This document shows, piece by piece, positions 41,809 through 53,482 of a DNA stretch of 64,000 nt (position 1 is its first letter; each line of letters opens with the position of its first letter). The stretch comes from Blastomyces gilchristii SLH14081 (lineage: Eukaryota; Ascomycota; Eurotiomycetes; Onygenales; Ajellomycetaceae), in the NCBI RefSeq assembly GCF_000003855.2, contig NW_003101681.1, positions 1,470,370 to 1,534,369 of the forward strand, given 5' to 3'. The translations under genes and the position numbers were made by a program. The notes under the pieces were generated by a model. That model was not told the origin of the DNA, did no database searches, and was given only the letters and a program-made list of their open reading frames with translations.

Positions 41809-43872
41809 ATGACGGGGCTTTTGGCTTGCAGGCCGCATACAGAGGATACGAGATCTCCTACCAAAAGCGCAGATATTCCCATGCGACAGCCGTCCGCAGA
41901 GGATTTGGATGCGGCACATCAGTTGGTATCCTCAGCACGAGGTGGACGAGATAATACCATAAACTTCCATTCAGACAGGCAAGAAACAGCGGGCAGTGCG
42001 TTAGATAACATCCAAGAGGATGCGGCTGGGAAGATGGATTCACAGTTACAAAATGGACACCAAGCTCCTGTCGAACAGCGCCAGGATCAGGCACCAGCGG
42101 AATCTGGAGTCAATCCAATAGATCGTCCAGTGCCGTCAAAGCAATCCCCTAAACCGCAAAGTAAAGAGCCAGTTTTCACGGGGCATTCATGCAGGTTCGT
42201 CACCCCAAATTGCTAACATACGCTCTGGCTAATTCTATCTACTACCCTTAACACATATCGCTAACCACTTCATCCAATACAGTAACTGCGGTACGAAACG
42301 AACGCCATTATGGCGAAGGTCTCCGACTGGTGCTACGATTTGTAACGCCTGCGGTTTGTATCTCAAGGCGCGGAATACTGATCGCCCAACCCATCGTTCC
42401 CGCTCTTTGCTTAACCCGTATGGCTCTAATCCTGCGCAAAACGCCGACAAGTCGCGGAGTAGCACGTCCCCCACAAACGACGGAAACGATCCCCGGCAGG
42501 CAGATGCGTGGTCGAACTATGCCGTCAAAGAATGTACTCCTTCAGGATCATGCCCAGGTGGAGGAAGTTGCAATGGCACTGGCGGGGCAGAAGGGTGCGA
42601 TGGATGTCCTGCTTACAACAACCGTGTTTACAAATCAGCTGCTCGAAGCGCTATGGCATTTCATATTCCGAGGACTTCGCCCCAGTCAAACCAAGGCGGT
42701 GGCAGTACGGATGGTGAAGCTGGTTCGTCGAATCCCGAGGGGATGACTCTGCATATTGCTTGCCAGAATTGTCAAACTACAGTAACTCCGCTATGGAGGC
42801 GCGACGAGAATGGCCATCCTATTTGCAATGCTTGCGGTGAGTATATATCCCGTTGAACGCATGGGACGGAATTTTTTTTTGGGACAAAAGTCTAATGATA
42901 TGTGATACAGGGCTCTATCATAAACTCCATGGATCCTATAGACCACCAACCATGAAAAAATCAATTATCAAGAGAAGAAAACGTGTGGTTCCCGCCATGC
43001 GCGAGCATTCACCCACTGGTGCGACTCAATCCTCGAATGGCTCTGCATCTCCTGAAGCATCTCCCGCTACCCTTGCACACGGGCGTGATAGCCATCGTCA
43101 GTACCAAAACGTTGAACACGGCAACAGGCATCCGTCACCCCATGCCAGACCTTTATATCCACCTGCGTTTCATGCCCCGCCCCCAGCCGACTTCACAGGA
43201 TATACCTCAAATCCCGTCTCCCTACCTCATCATCCTCCCCCCACTCCTCAGCAACTACGACCCTACGACAACAACGATGCCATAAACCCCGCTCGCCCAT
43301 CTATGCCCGCACTACCCAATCCGAAGAAACGCCCCATCTCCGAATCATTCTTGGAAGACTCCCAACAGCAACAACAGCAACAACAACAACCCAACCAAAC
43401 CCCCACTCACCTTCCCCCAATAAACCCACATGGCGCCCCTTCCTCCACCTCCGCAGCCAATAACCCAGTCCGTTTCAACTCCATCTCCTCACTCCTAAAT
43501 CACCCAGACGAAGCAGCGGCGGCCGCGGCGGCAGCAAGCCACGATCACGATCGTGACGATAGCCGCCTGGACCCCGCTCTGTCAGCAGCTGTCACCTCTC
43601 GACCACAACAGCAAGATCATCACCAACAACAAAAACAACAACAGCCCGCCATTCCCCGCTCCCCTTCCCGCTTCAGCCCTTCTTTATCACCAGGATTGCC
43701 ACCTGCTACTGCTACCGCTTCCACTGGCGCTGCACCTGTTAGTGGTGCGGGTGCAATGGACCTAGGGGACGAGAAAGCAGAGAGGCGGGCGCAGTTGCAG
43801 CGTGAGGCGGAAGATATGCGGGAGGCATTGAAAGCGAAGGAGAGGGAGTTGGCGGCGTTGGGAGGAGAATAG
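41809..43872 (+). CDS. SREB: GATA transcription factor repressing siderophore/iron-uptake genes
   Basis: Exons 41809..42194, 42283..42836 and 42911..43872 give 633 aa. Splices join GHSC-SNCGTKRTPLWRR and ICNACG-LYHKLHGSYRPP. Two zinc fingers of type CX2CX17CX2C are complete: finger 1 about residues 128-152 (CSNC...CNAC) and finger 2 about 289-313 (CQNC...CNAC). Between them lies the diagnostic Cys cluster CPGGGSCNGTGGAEGCDGC (CX5CX8CX2C, from residue 219), thought to sense iron. The C-terminal half has poly-Gln, poly-Ala and Pro-rich stretches and ends in a coiled coil (RRAQLQREAEDMREALKAKE). This is the SREA/SRE1/SREB/Urbs1 family, which represses siderophore synthesis in high iron and in dimorphic fungi also influences morphology. 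The symbol follows the Blastomyces name; SRE1/sreA are equivalents. Intact, with no missing ligand. Confidence 0.95.
43367..43389 (+). repeat. CAA/CAG microsatellite encoding poly-Gln in SREB
   Basis: About eight CAA/CAG codons in a row; a second CAA-rich stretch lies at 43608-43640 and a GCG/GCA stretch encodes poly-Ala at 43511-43534. Confidence 0.85.
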
Positions 43873-45599
43873 AGAGGTGCGGGTGGGTTGGAGATATCTC
43901 GTGTTTTTGTTAGGTGTATCTACTATTTGGTGGAGGCCGATGAATCGTCGCTGGTGTTGTTGCGTGGAGAGATTTCTGTGTTCTCTTTCTATTCCTTTAC
44001 CTCATCTCTATTCCTCTTATGTTTTCCGTTTCCCCTCTCTATTTTACGCCTTTTCTCCATTTAGTATGGTGTTATTGTATTTTGCTTCACGTTTTATTTT
44101 CACCCTCAAGGGTGTTGGGCAGGTATGGAAAGGATGGGTTTAATTGTCTATATTAATGTTTATACCGGCTACCTACATGCGCAAGCTACATGAATTTTAA
44201 TTACGTGGATTTTCTGAAGGCGGAGAGGAAAGGGATAGGACTTTTTCAATGGCTCAAACGCGAGTTCTTCCTTTTTTTATTCTCTCTCTTTTGTCGTTTT
44301 TCTTGCTCGCTTTTCTTAACTTATCGAATTTTTTCTCCGTCTTTTTATAATTACCTCAATTTTTTTAACGTCCTATCAATGTTTTATTTCCTCCTTTTTC
44401 TGAAGCTTTTAATCTCCTTCATTTCTATAGTAGCCATCCCCATTTTCATTGCTTGATTGAAACTACAGAAAGAAAAGGCTCAAGATGGAAAAGAAAAAAA
44501 AATGAGACCGAAACAAAAAAAAAGTTGCCATGTCGTTAGCCTTCTTTCTTCCCCCGCTTCACTTATACGCTTGATTTACGAAATGTCGTGATGAAATGGA
44601 GAGGTGGCTTTCGATTTGATAGGAACAATTGCTCTGTCTATCTATCATCTTTCCCCCCTCCCCTCCCCACTAGCCAACGCCAACGCTATCTATGTTATCC
44701 AGTAGCAGTACATGTATTCACAAGCATATACACGTATATATGAGTGAACTTTTCACTCCGACCTCATCAGGGAAGCCCGGAATGCAGGTACCTCAAAACA
44801 AGCTGCTCTCCCACTGTCTTCAATTCTTCTCTACACAGCAGCACCAGAGAGAGAGAGAGAGAGAGTATTGGGCAATCTCGAGAACTTGGATTCACGCTCC
44901 ATACGATAGAGAGCTCAAGGGGTTGGTTACAGGTAGAAGAAGAATCATGGATGCCAAATCCTAAATGGACTATTTAGTTAACCCAGGGCTAGCATGTTAG
45001 AACATAATATCAGAAGTATGGAGAACACTGGCTACAATAAAATAGCGCTGTATCGGCGTGTAGTTGTCGCACTGAAGAAATTCAAAGGGCTGAGGATGTT
45101 CTTGGGAGGGGAGTCAGTTAAAGCTCAACCAACCTCGGTTGCCCCAATAAATAGGCAATCGTATATTGGAATCTGTACGCGCCCTGAGCAGTTTCCTGGT
45201 TTTTTTCAAGGTAGGGGAAATAATTATAAATAAATGCCCAATGGCGTTCGTTCCCCTTTGGACTTTCATACACTTCCTCCGCTTGTCTGTCTAAATAAAT
45301 ACGCTGTCGAAGTTGTGATTTGGCATTAGTTAGACAAGATCTATTTATTATGTTTCTTTTATATCAAACACCCAACGGCGAGCCAACGATACTAGTATTG
45401 AAGACGTTAAGGGATCTCAAACGCGACGAGAGCGCCCTACTCCTAGCTTAACTAGTTAACTGTTTACTACGCCTTGACCTCTTATTAAAATTCTTTCCCA
45501 TCCCTCTAGTTAGTGCCACTAGACGCTGAGAAAGCGGTTCTTGCACATATGTAGCCTGCCCTGTCAGTACTGCCTAGTTACTCTTCCTCACTACTACCA
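43873..45599. other. Intergenic region after SREB
   Basis: No gene supported. 44180-44460 is T-rich and gives false hydrophobic frames. A (GA)n run lies at about 44846-44864. Confidence 0.45.
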
Positions 45600-46857
45600 A
45601 TGGGTCCCTCCCGGCTTCTCTGGCAAGCTTTCTCCAACCCACCGCTCCCCACCGCTGATTTCACTGGTAAAACGGTGATCGTGACGGGTGCCAATGTCGG
45701 TCTTGGAAAGGAGGCAGTTAAGCATTTCGTTCGCCTAGGCGCTACAGTCATTGGAACGGCGCGGACGAGTATCAAAGCAGCAGCTGCCCTTGAAGAGATC
45801 AATGTAGAGACTGAAGGTCCCGGGCGTGCATTGATCTGGGAGCTGGAGTATGGTAGCTACGCATCTGTTCTAGGGTTCTATGGACGGGTATTGTCAGGGC
45901 TGGGGCGATTGGATGCAGTGGTGCTGAATGCGGGGGTTTCAAACCGCAACTATGAGCTCCTCGAGGGCGACGAGGCCTCGATCACGATAAACGTCATCAG
46001 CACATTGCTCCTTGCTATATCTTTACTCCCGAAACTCCGGCAGTCGGCCAAGTTATACAAGGTCACCCCTTATCTGACGGTGACAAGCTCCAAGATTCAT
46101 TCCTGGGCAAAGTTCCCCGAGCGTGATGCTTCGGATATATTTGCAGCGCTCAATGATCCGCTTTCAACGACCATGCAGGAACGGTACGTGTGCTTGTATT
46201 TCATTTTGCTTTTCCCCCCTTGTTCATGGTAGAATTCCAAAATTATCGTCTCCTTCAATCAACAAAGACTTTTTTAATATGTATTAATGATGAGTTATGT
46301 AAATGCACGGCATATATCACATGTAGCTATCCTACGAGCAAACTACTCCAACTTCTCGCAATACGGGAGCTTGCTGCCCGGACTGCTTCCAGTATCCCTT
46401 CAGTTGTCATCAACCTGGTTAGCCCCGGACTCAATAGGACTTCCCTTACCCGCCAAACAACGGGCTTGGAAGCTGCTGTGCTGACGGCCATCCACGCCAT
46501 GTTTGCCTGGGACCCAGAGGTAGGCTCCCGCATATTGGTGCATGCTACGACGGCAGGAAAGGAATCGCATGGAGTGCTGCTGGATAAATGTGAGGTTGGA
46601 AAGTAAGTTGTTTGGAGCGTGTGCCGCCCTCTCCTCTCCTCCCCCTTCTCTCTGCGGAACCCCCTGATTCTCTCACGAACTATGGATTGGCAATTGTTAT
46701 CATGGGAATTGAAGGAAATGCTAACAATCCTATTTGCAGCAATATTTTGGCGCCTTGGATCGAAACTGACGAAGGTCAAAAAGTACAGAGCAAAGTTTGG
46801 TCTGAGCTGGAGAAGAAGCTAGAGGCAATTCGGCCTGGTATTCTTTCTGAGATCTGA
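45600..46857 (+). CDS. Short-chain dehydrogenase/reductase (retinol-dehydrogenase-like)
   Basis: Exons 45600..46183, 46327..46602 and 46740..46857 give 325 aa. The Rossmann motif TGANVGLG is at residues 29-36, NAG occurs in LDAVVLNAGVSN, a Ser in VTSSKIHSW, and the splice creates ER-YPTSKLLQLL with catalytic Y196 and K200. It continues VVINLVSPGLNRTSLTR and ends RPGILSEI. It should use NAD(P)(H) to interconvert alcohols and ketones; the substrate is not predictable. The form is common in fungal secondary metabolism and lipid metabolism, but no cluster genes are nearby. The first intron is 143 bp and the second 137 bp. Confidence 0.93.
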
Positions 46858-47607
46858 TCAGTTAACCAGGAGGGGACTTGGGTTGGGTTTGTATTGTATT
46901 AAAAGCCAAGACTTGTACTCCGCTTTTTAAATTAGTATTATTTGCATACTATCCCAAGGTCAATGTAAGAATAGACGCCTAAATTGGGTTTATGTCATAT
47001 TACAATATTATTTTAGGTCAGAAACTCAAGAAAACCTCAAATGAAAATTTGTGGGACAATAAGGTATTAAAATGCCAGATACATGTAGTAGGAAACAAGA
47101 CAGCTTCTTTATTCAAATTCAAGGAGGGAGAGCCATTGTCAAACTTGTTAAGCAATCTTTAGATTGGATACTAGCGTGTCTCACTCCTCTCGCTGTCTGA
47201 CATCGAGCAACTTGTAACGAAGCTGGCCGTCACTCACCAAAGTGCCCGTAGAAGAAGTGGAAGTTGACATCCGTCGAAGTTGGTAGATGCAAAAGTATTT
47301 TCGAACCTTCCTCAGGAGATAGCCTCTTGCTCGCTGGACACTGATTCGGATTTAAGAACGGCTAAGTGGATCGCGAGGTAAGGGATTTATGGGAACTTCA
47401 CCCAAGCAAACCGCTCAGAAGCAGTTCTTAATATTTAATCCACCCCTTTGCTTCCGTCACCACCGGCACCCGGGGGATTAGTGGCGCTTTTCGTATATTA
47501 TTTATACTTCGTATATTGTCTTTGTTGTTGATTCGTGGAGAATGCGAAAGCCAACCCGCTGCAAAGTCAAAAGCTAACGGTTCTGAAAGAACGCCCGGAT
47601 GTACTCA
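46858..47607. other. Intergenic region between the SDR and the first orphan gene
   Basis: No gene that I can support. On the minus strand at about 47205-47290 a short peptide-like frame (MSTSTSSTGTLVSDGQLRYK) ends after 29 codons; too short to call. Confidence 0.35.
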
Positions 47608-49011
47608 CTAGAGAGGGTCAGCGGGTTCGGAATACTTTCCACAGGAGGCGTCCGATGTATCCTCAGCAACATGTACACGGTTTATGATATAATTCCAATC
47701 TGCCGCCATTTTCATAGCACGCTCCCGTTCTGCGCGGACTTGTGACGCCGAGAAGACCGTGGCCCCTTTGGTCTTTTTATTTCCTGATGGGCGTACCGGC
47801 CCGATGGTCATGGAAAGGCTCTCCATAGCCTTTTCTTCATCCTCCATGTCCCGTAGCCGCTTCCGGATCTTCCTTGCAATATCACAGGCCAGCTGCCCTT
47901 GCGGAACAGAATAATCCTCTCCCTGGAGCTGCCTATACAAGCTCCTAAGCGCTTTCGTATATGTCCACATTTGATAGTTTTCCGTGTCGATTTTACGGCG
48001 GTCGAACCAGAGATCCGTTAATGACTGTATTACGAGGCTGAGAAACCTGAGTAGTTTCCAGTCATCCCCGTGAATGAGAAGTGGGATGATGGAAGAGTCG
48101 TGATAAAGGTGCTTTTTAATGTCGTCGAATTTTCCAGTTTTTACCATGGGCAGGATGTTCATATGCTTTAGATCCTTGCATGTTGCGAATTCGTGTATGG
48201 TTTGAATCACATTGCTGCGACTGAGCCCGATCCGGTCCCAAGCTCGATAGATAGCTAAGTGCGTTGGATTTTCCTGATGACACTGTACGCCATTGAAAAC
48301 ACATCGGTAGGAGGCGTCGTCTTCCAATTGAAGTTTCCTCCAAATCTCAGCCCAGTATGACTGCTCCGCTGTCCCAATTCCTGGCTCCGGTCGTATAGAA
48401 AGCTCCGCGAAAAGATCTGCGTATCTGGCATAAAATGTGGCTTTTTGAAGCGTGATCAACCTATCTTGCAGGATTTGGTCATCAGATGAACAAGCCACTT
48501 GCAGACAAGGGGTATTATGGAGCGATCGATCGTATTTCCGCAATGTTGCACGCCATATGTCTTTGACGCCTGTCAACTCCCCGTCCTCTTGCTCAAGATC
48601 GAGCAGTCGGGCGCAGGTGTCTTTGTAAATCTGTAGCGCTCGGGTTCCGATTGGGGATGGCTTCCTCTGCGAGTTTCGCAGAATGCCATCTACATACATG
48701 AGCCTATCCTTAAGATTCTCAACCGTGTAATTTTGGACTGGTGGTGGCGGAGAAGGTACGTCTTCCACAGGGTACTGGTCGGCATTGCCAAGCAAGGTGA
48801 CTATGTCGTAATGTTTCTGAATCCTTGCCTCTTGGGGCTGTTCTGTGAATGTCTGGGAAAAGGACATACTGTCGCGAAATCGATAGCGAAATTTCCTGAT
48901 TTTGGACGAAGATATCCTGCTCAAAGTCGAATGAGATCTTTTGAGCGACTTATCGGCGTTATCGTCGGGGGCAGACTGCAATAATAATAACCTATTAAAT
49001 ACGCCAGTCAT
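47608..49011 (-). CDS. Orphan protein, accessory gene
   Basis: A 467-codon open frame. I recognise no family. The product looks soluble and helical, with SPPPPVQNYTVENLKDRLMY, GTRALQIYKDTCARLLDLEQ, ATFYARYADLFAELSIRPEP, WKLLRFLSLVIQSLTDLW and RKIRKRLRDMEDEEKAMESL, and no signal or membrane helix. The start is doubtful: the ATG at 49011 is followed at once by TTATTATTATTGCAG, an ideal splice acceptor, so the first 12 codons may be intron and the true start may lie in an upstream exon (for example within 49057-49263) or at the later MSFSQTFTE. Codon use is less GC-rich at third positions than in the housekeeping genes. It forms a minus-strand pair with the next gene. Confidence 0.65.
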   Translation of the reverse strand: MTGVFNRLLLLQSAPDDNADKSLKRSHSTLSRISSSKIRKFRYRFRDSMSFSQTFTEQPQEARIQKHYDIVTLLGNADQYPVEDVPSPPPPVQNYTVENLKDRLMYVDGILRNSQRKPSPIGTRALQIYKDTCARLLDLEQEDGELTGVKDIWRATLRKYDRSLHNTPCLQVACSSDDQILQDRLITLQKATFYARYADLFAELSIRPEPGIGTAEQSYWAEIWRKLQLEDDASYRCVFNGVQCHQENPTHLAIYRAWDRIGLSRSNVIQTIHEFATCKDLKHMNILPMVKTGKFDDIKKHLYHDSSIIPLLIHGDDWKLLRFLSLVIQSLTDLWFDRRKIDTENYQMWTYTKALRSLYRQLQGEDYSVPQGQLACDIARKIRKRLRDMEDEEKAMESLSMTIGPVRPSGNKKTKGATVFSASQVRAERERAMKMAADWNYIINRVHVAEDTSDASCGKYSEPADPL

Positions 49012-50547
49012 CCGGAAGGCCAGTTCACGGTGATCTGCACGTTATATATTGAAGTCCTAAGGCGCTATACAGACGGATGGCCTATCGCTAATCAAAACAT
49101 ATGCGGGATAAATGGCGTACGAATTCGTTGGTAGCCTCAGAGGCGGTGAGAAATTATATCCTCGCATCCCAATACTATCCACAGGGAGATATGCATAGGA
49201 GAAAGCAGCTGAAGAGGACGATGACTTGCAGACGGATTCATCCCAACAAAGGCCGAGGGGCATTCTAGAAGTTAACTAGGCAGCCAACAGCGGGTACTAT
49301 CATGAATTTCTTCGGGCCACTGCAAGCCCAAATAACTTGAGAGACCGGAAGCGAAGCTGCTGCGGCGCAGCTGGAATCATTCTTGTCATATCTTGGCTCA
49401 TGACACGCTGTGAATGCCAACCGTAGTTGAGGGGTCGTGGCAAGCCGTAACGAGTGACGGTGGTTGCTGATCGTGAGAGAGACTCGTTGACGTTGGCTGT
49501 GATTAATCGGAAGTATTCCATGGAACGGCAATAGATTCCATTCCGCGCCAAATATGTAGCAAGGCGGTCACCGGCTAATTGGCCAGAAATGATGCATAGA
49601 AATTTGGGTGTACAGAGAATCTGCCGGTTCAAGTTCAGCCCCATTCCGCCTTTTAATGCGAAGTACACTGTTGAAATCGGGGGGCCGGCGTGTAGAGATG
49701 TCACCGGATAACTGCATGCTATTATTTTTAAGAACTCCGCCCGCGTCCCAAGCGTAAGCGGGGAATGACAGGCTTCTTGTCTAGCGAGTTTGTCGTGGTT
49801 CGGGGATAGAATGCGGAGCTTGAACGCGGACTAGAGCTATTTAATATGGTTCTACTCAGCCGCTGCAGCCGAGATGGGAGGAACGCATGCAGCTGCAGAT
49901 GGAAGGCGGAATCCATATATATATGCAAAATTATTAAATATTTCTGGAAGATTCCTTCGGGAAGAAATAATTGCATAGCTTGTGGAAACGCTTTGGGAAG
50001 TATTTTTTAAAATGGATAGGATTTTGGCCGCCAAGTTACCACAAATGTGTAAATTCCACCGCTGAGCCCCAGGTCGCTCTGTACGGGCGAAAGAAAATCC
50101 AGATCGGTGAACGTGCAGGAAAACTTTTCGCAAAACAATAGATGTTGACCGTCTCTTAGTAAACGCCCCTCTCTGAGAATGGGTACACGCGCCATTTGGC
50201 CCCAGCGCCTGGCTAACTACTAAATGATCATGGAATCCGCTGCTTGAATAAATAGAGAGGGACCGGGGATCTGGACTTGCAGCGCAGATATACAGAAAGA
50301 AACGACATTTTGGGAAGAATATATATGTGATATGTCAGCCGCCAGCTGATGACCCTTTTCCACCCCAGTCTCATCTTCATTCTGGATACGTTATGAGGCC
50401 GCGCGCGGGTTCATGGGATTGTTTGGGGCAGTCTTGGTCTTCACCGGTGGTCGCGTCCACTACTTTCTTCCCCCGATGATAGAATTTAACTGTGAGCAGT
50501 ACCTTTGATTTGATAAGTACATCGCTGCTTTTCGAATATTGGGCGTC
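49012..50547. other. Region between the two orphan genes
   Basis: Several minus-strand frames of 60-134 codons overlap here (49300-49704 is longest) without family features. They may include upstream exons of the 47608 gene or decayed sequence. Confidence 0.35.
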
Positions 50548-51863
50548 TCAGCTGGTCTCTGCCTTGCTGTATGGTGCGTCGCCTGCGTCATCTGCCACCA
50601 TGCATTGCTGAAGGGGGGACCTTCTAAACGGCCGGCGTTCTAGTCTTTCCTTCGACTTTGGCTCAGAATGTTTATTGGCCTGATCGAGGTATTCATCACG
50701 GGTAAACGCGAAATGGACGCTTAACCACCCGTTAAGCGGAATTCCTGTCTCACTAGCATAGGAATGCAGATCTGAGGAGTCAACGATCGGCTCTTGAAAG
50801 TCAGGGTCGGGAGCATCATGCTGCCATGTACCAACTGGCGTGTACAACTGGAACGCTTGACCGGTGACGGCCTTGAACAACCTGTGTCCAGAAAAGGTCA
50901 AGTCTTCCCAGCGACCGCGATAGAGGATGGGATCCACGAATTTCATTGCTTGCCAAAGTGTTACTGCTTGCCGCATTAAGTGCTCCGAATATAAGGGCTT
51001 TGGCGGAGAGACGATGACAAATAACGATATTTCTGGAGAAGTGTAGCTGCGTTCCATCATGGCGTCCCCAAGCCAGTTGAAGTGGTGGATGTTGGGATAG
51101 TTCCTTATCAAGTCAATTTGTCGCGCCATTTCCTTTGCCGCTTCGGAAGACACCAATTTCAATGGGGATTTAGCTGGAGCCAACGCTAGATACTGTGGCA
51201 TGTTGTCCAAATGTATTTCAATATCTTGCAATCTGCTGCCCTCCTGTAGCGTCTCGGTGTCCAAGGGATCGTTCAACGAGGCAGGTGGGCCTGAAGGATT
51301 TGAATGCTCCAGTGAGTCTACCACAAAGAACATTGAAGCATTTTTATGATCCTCCTCTTCTTGCTCAGTAGACTGCTCGACCTCATCCACCCAGTTAAAA
51401 GTTTCCGGCTTGAGTAGACTTAAAATATCGTCTGAAGTAGCCGCCCCGACATATTTGGTTCGCTCTTGAGACTGCACGGAGCCCCTAAGTTTTTCCCTAC
51501 GGAAATTTTTTCTTTCTCTGGGCGAACCCTCAATATCACTGGGCCCAGGAACACTTGAAGCGGATGCTCTGGAAAAACATCCAGACGACGGACTGCAAAT
51601 AGTCCAAGTTCATATTGGCTCTGGTCCTCGCAGTAATTATCAACTATTGGTGGTAAATGCTCAATATCAAACAATTCATCAACATCTGTTGGCTTGTTAG
51701 AGTCATTTTGAAAATGTTGAATTTTTGAACTGAGCCCAAATGGCATGACTATGAGGAATTCGGTTCGTAGAAGATCGTACCAAATATTAGTAAAGGGGGA
51801 ATGAAAATGATGAAGCTGTGATGGTAAAAGGGGATGTTTAAGGTGCAGGAGGTTATTCATCAA
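50548..51863 (-). CDS. Orphan protein, two overlapping frames
   Basis: The downstream frame (50548-51477 and open upstream to about 51610) encodes FNWVDEVEQSTEQEEEDHKN, ASMFFVVDSLEHSNPSGPPA, LALAPAKSPLKLVSSEAAKE, IDLIRNYPNIHHFNWLGDAM, AVTLWQAMKFVDPILYRGRW and a basic end. The upstream frame (51420-51863) encodes MPFGLSSKIQHFQNDSNKPT and DVDELFDIEHLPPIVDNYCE. They overlap by up to about 190 bp, and both look protein-like. One gene broken by a 1-nt shift at an A6 run near 51510, or an unrecognised short intron, would explain this. No family recognised; soluble, acidic then basic. Like its neighbour it seems accessory. Confidence 0.5.
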
Positions 51864-53482
51864 CTTCCACCATACACTGAGGAATGTATAGAGCGTAGAG
51901 GGAGCGTGGAGTGAAACTTCGAGCTCGTTCCACTAATAGAACGAAACATATCTTTGCATTGTGAGTGATTTCCAATGGGCAATGAAACAACTCCAAAAAT
52001 AAAACAAAGCATACAATGGAAAATGGAAAATGACTTTGCCACAAGTCAGCAAAGTAAAAGAAATAGAATGTTTAGAGACAGAAATAGGATCCCTAGCAAT
52101 GCAGAGCAGAGTAGAAGAAAAGCTACTTCTTGTAAGTAGCATATAAACATCGGTGGCAGAGCATTTTCACAAAAAAGCGAGGGCGGATTCCACGAACTCG
52201 TGGATTTAGCGAGAATATTCTGCAAGATGAACATAATAGGAGGAACCTTCAGCTCTAGAGACCAGCGAAGGCGAGGCGGGAGGCTTAGCAAACCTATTAT
52301 ACTTCGGCCTATCACTATACATTGTGTTATATCCTCCTGCTTGGATGGCTCTTCTTATTAGTATCTCAAAAACCCAACTGCCAAGTGGCAAACCTGATTG
52401 GGAAACAATGTGAAATGGTGCGGTAACAATCAATTCGTTTCTGTATCTAACCGATGGGCGGAAGAGCTATAAGAGAGAGCTAAATACTTACAAATGTTGT
52501 GTCAAGCCATTTTTTAACCCGTCTATAAGCCGCACATTTGTGCCTAAAGGGGAACAGTAGCAAGGAATGCAAAGAAACAATGCAGCTCTAGACTGGCTTA
52601 ACACCCTTGAGAGCAGCTGGTTGAATGGACATTCCCTACTTGGTTGAGCAAGTAGGTAGAAAACTCCCTTAGACGAATAATTAGGCAGGTGGCCCATTCA
52701 GTCACCAGGATCAAATGAACATTTCAATTTCTTTCTTGCCCATACTGTGAGGTTGAGAAGCTTGAAACATTCCAAACATGCTCAAAGAGGTTCCACATAA
52801 GTGGAAAGACGCTCTCCTCATAAAGAAAGAAACAAGGTGTATGACGTTGGCCAAAACATAGAGCTTTTTTGATTCAACATAGAGCTCTTTTTGACATAAA
52901 TGTTGCTGAAACCCGCATCCTTGTCAGTCAAGTAGAAGTTGAACCAAGCTTGTCAAGATGAGGTTGAGATATCCTAATCCGGTCAAAAGCGTCTCGCGCG
53001 GCTAATTCGTAGCTCCTTTTGGCCGCTGAGTCAGCTGTATTTTTCCATACGCCGAAACCCGGAAATATTATTTCAGCCATTAAGTTAACTGGCACGGTTA
53101 TTGCTTTTAATGGCTGTGAATATCCAACAACTAGCTGCAAAGAACAAACAACTACCAGATGTGAAAGCAATAATAATCTTTCTTTATGCTTCCAGCAGTA
53201 CGCTCAAATGAGTCAGTACTAGAGAATTTCTCCAAGGATTCTGAACATGAGTCTAATTTCCAATGTCACCCTGGGCAATGGTGACCTAGTATTTACGTTC
53301 CGTATTGTAACACCCATCACCAGAGCCGGCCAGATGCGGGGAACGGTATGGTATCGGATTGCATGAACACGAAGATATTATGACTCCACCATAATAACTG
53401 ATATACCGAATTGTTTCGTTTATCATCTCTGCATACCGATTCTTAGCAGTGCTTTCAGTTGCAATAGATCTATAGATCGCAT
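51864..53482. other. Intergenic region, AT-rich
   Basis: No supportable gene. It is moderately AT-rich with several T- or A-rich hydrophobic chance frames. The last part precedes the dehydrogenase gene. Confidence 0.4.

Noticed and set aside
44190..44456. 88-codon hydrophobic frame after SREB
   Set aside because: T-rich DNA gives Phe/Leu-rich chance frames; no gene-like codon use.
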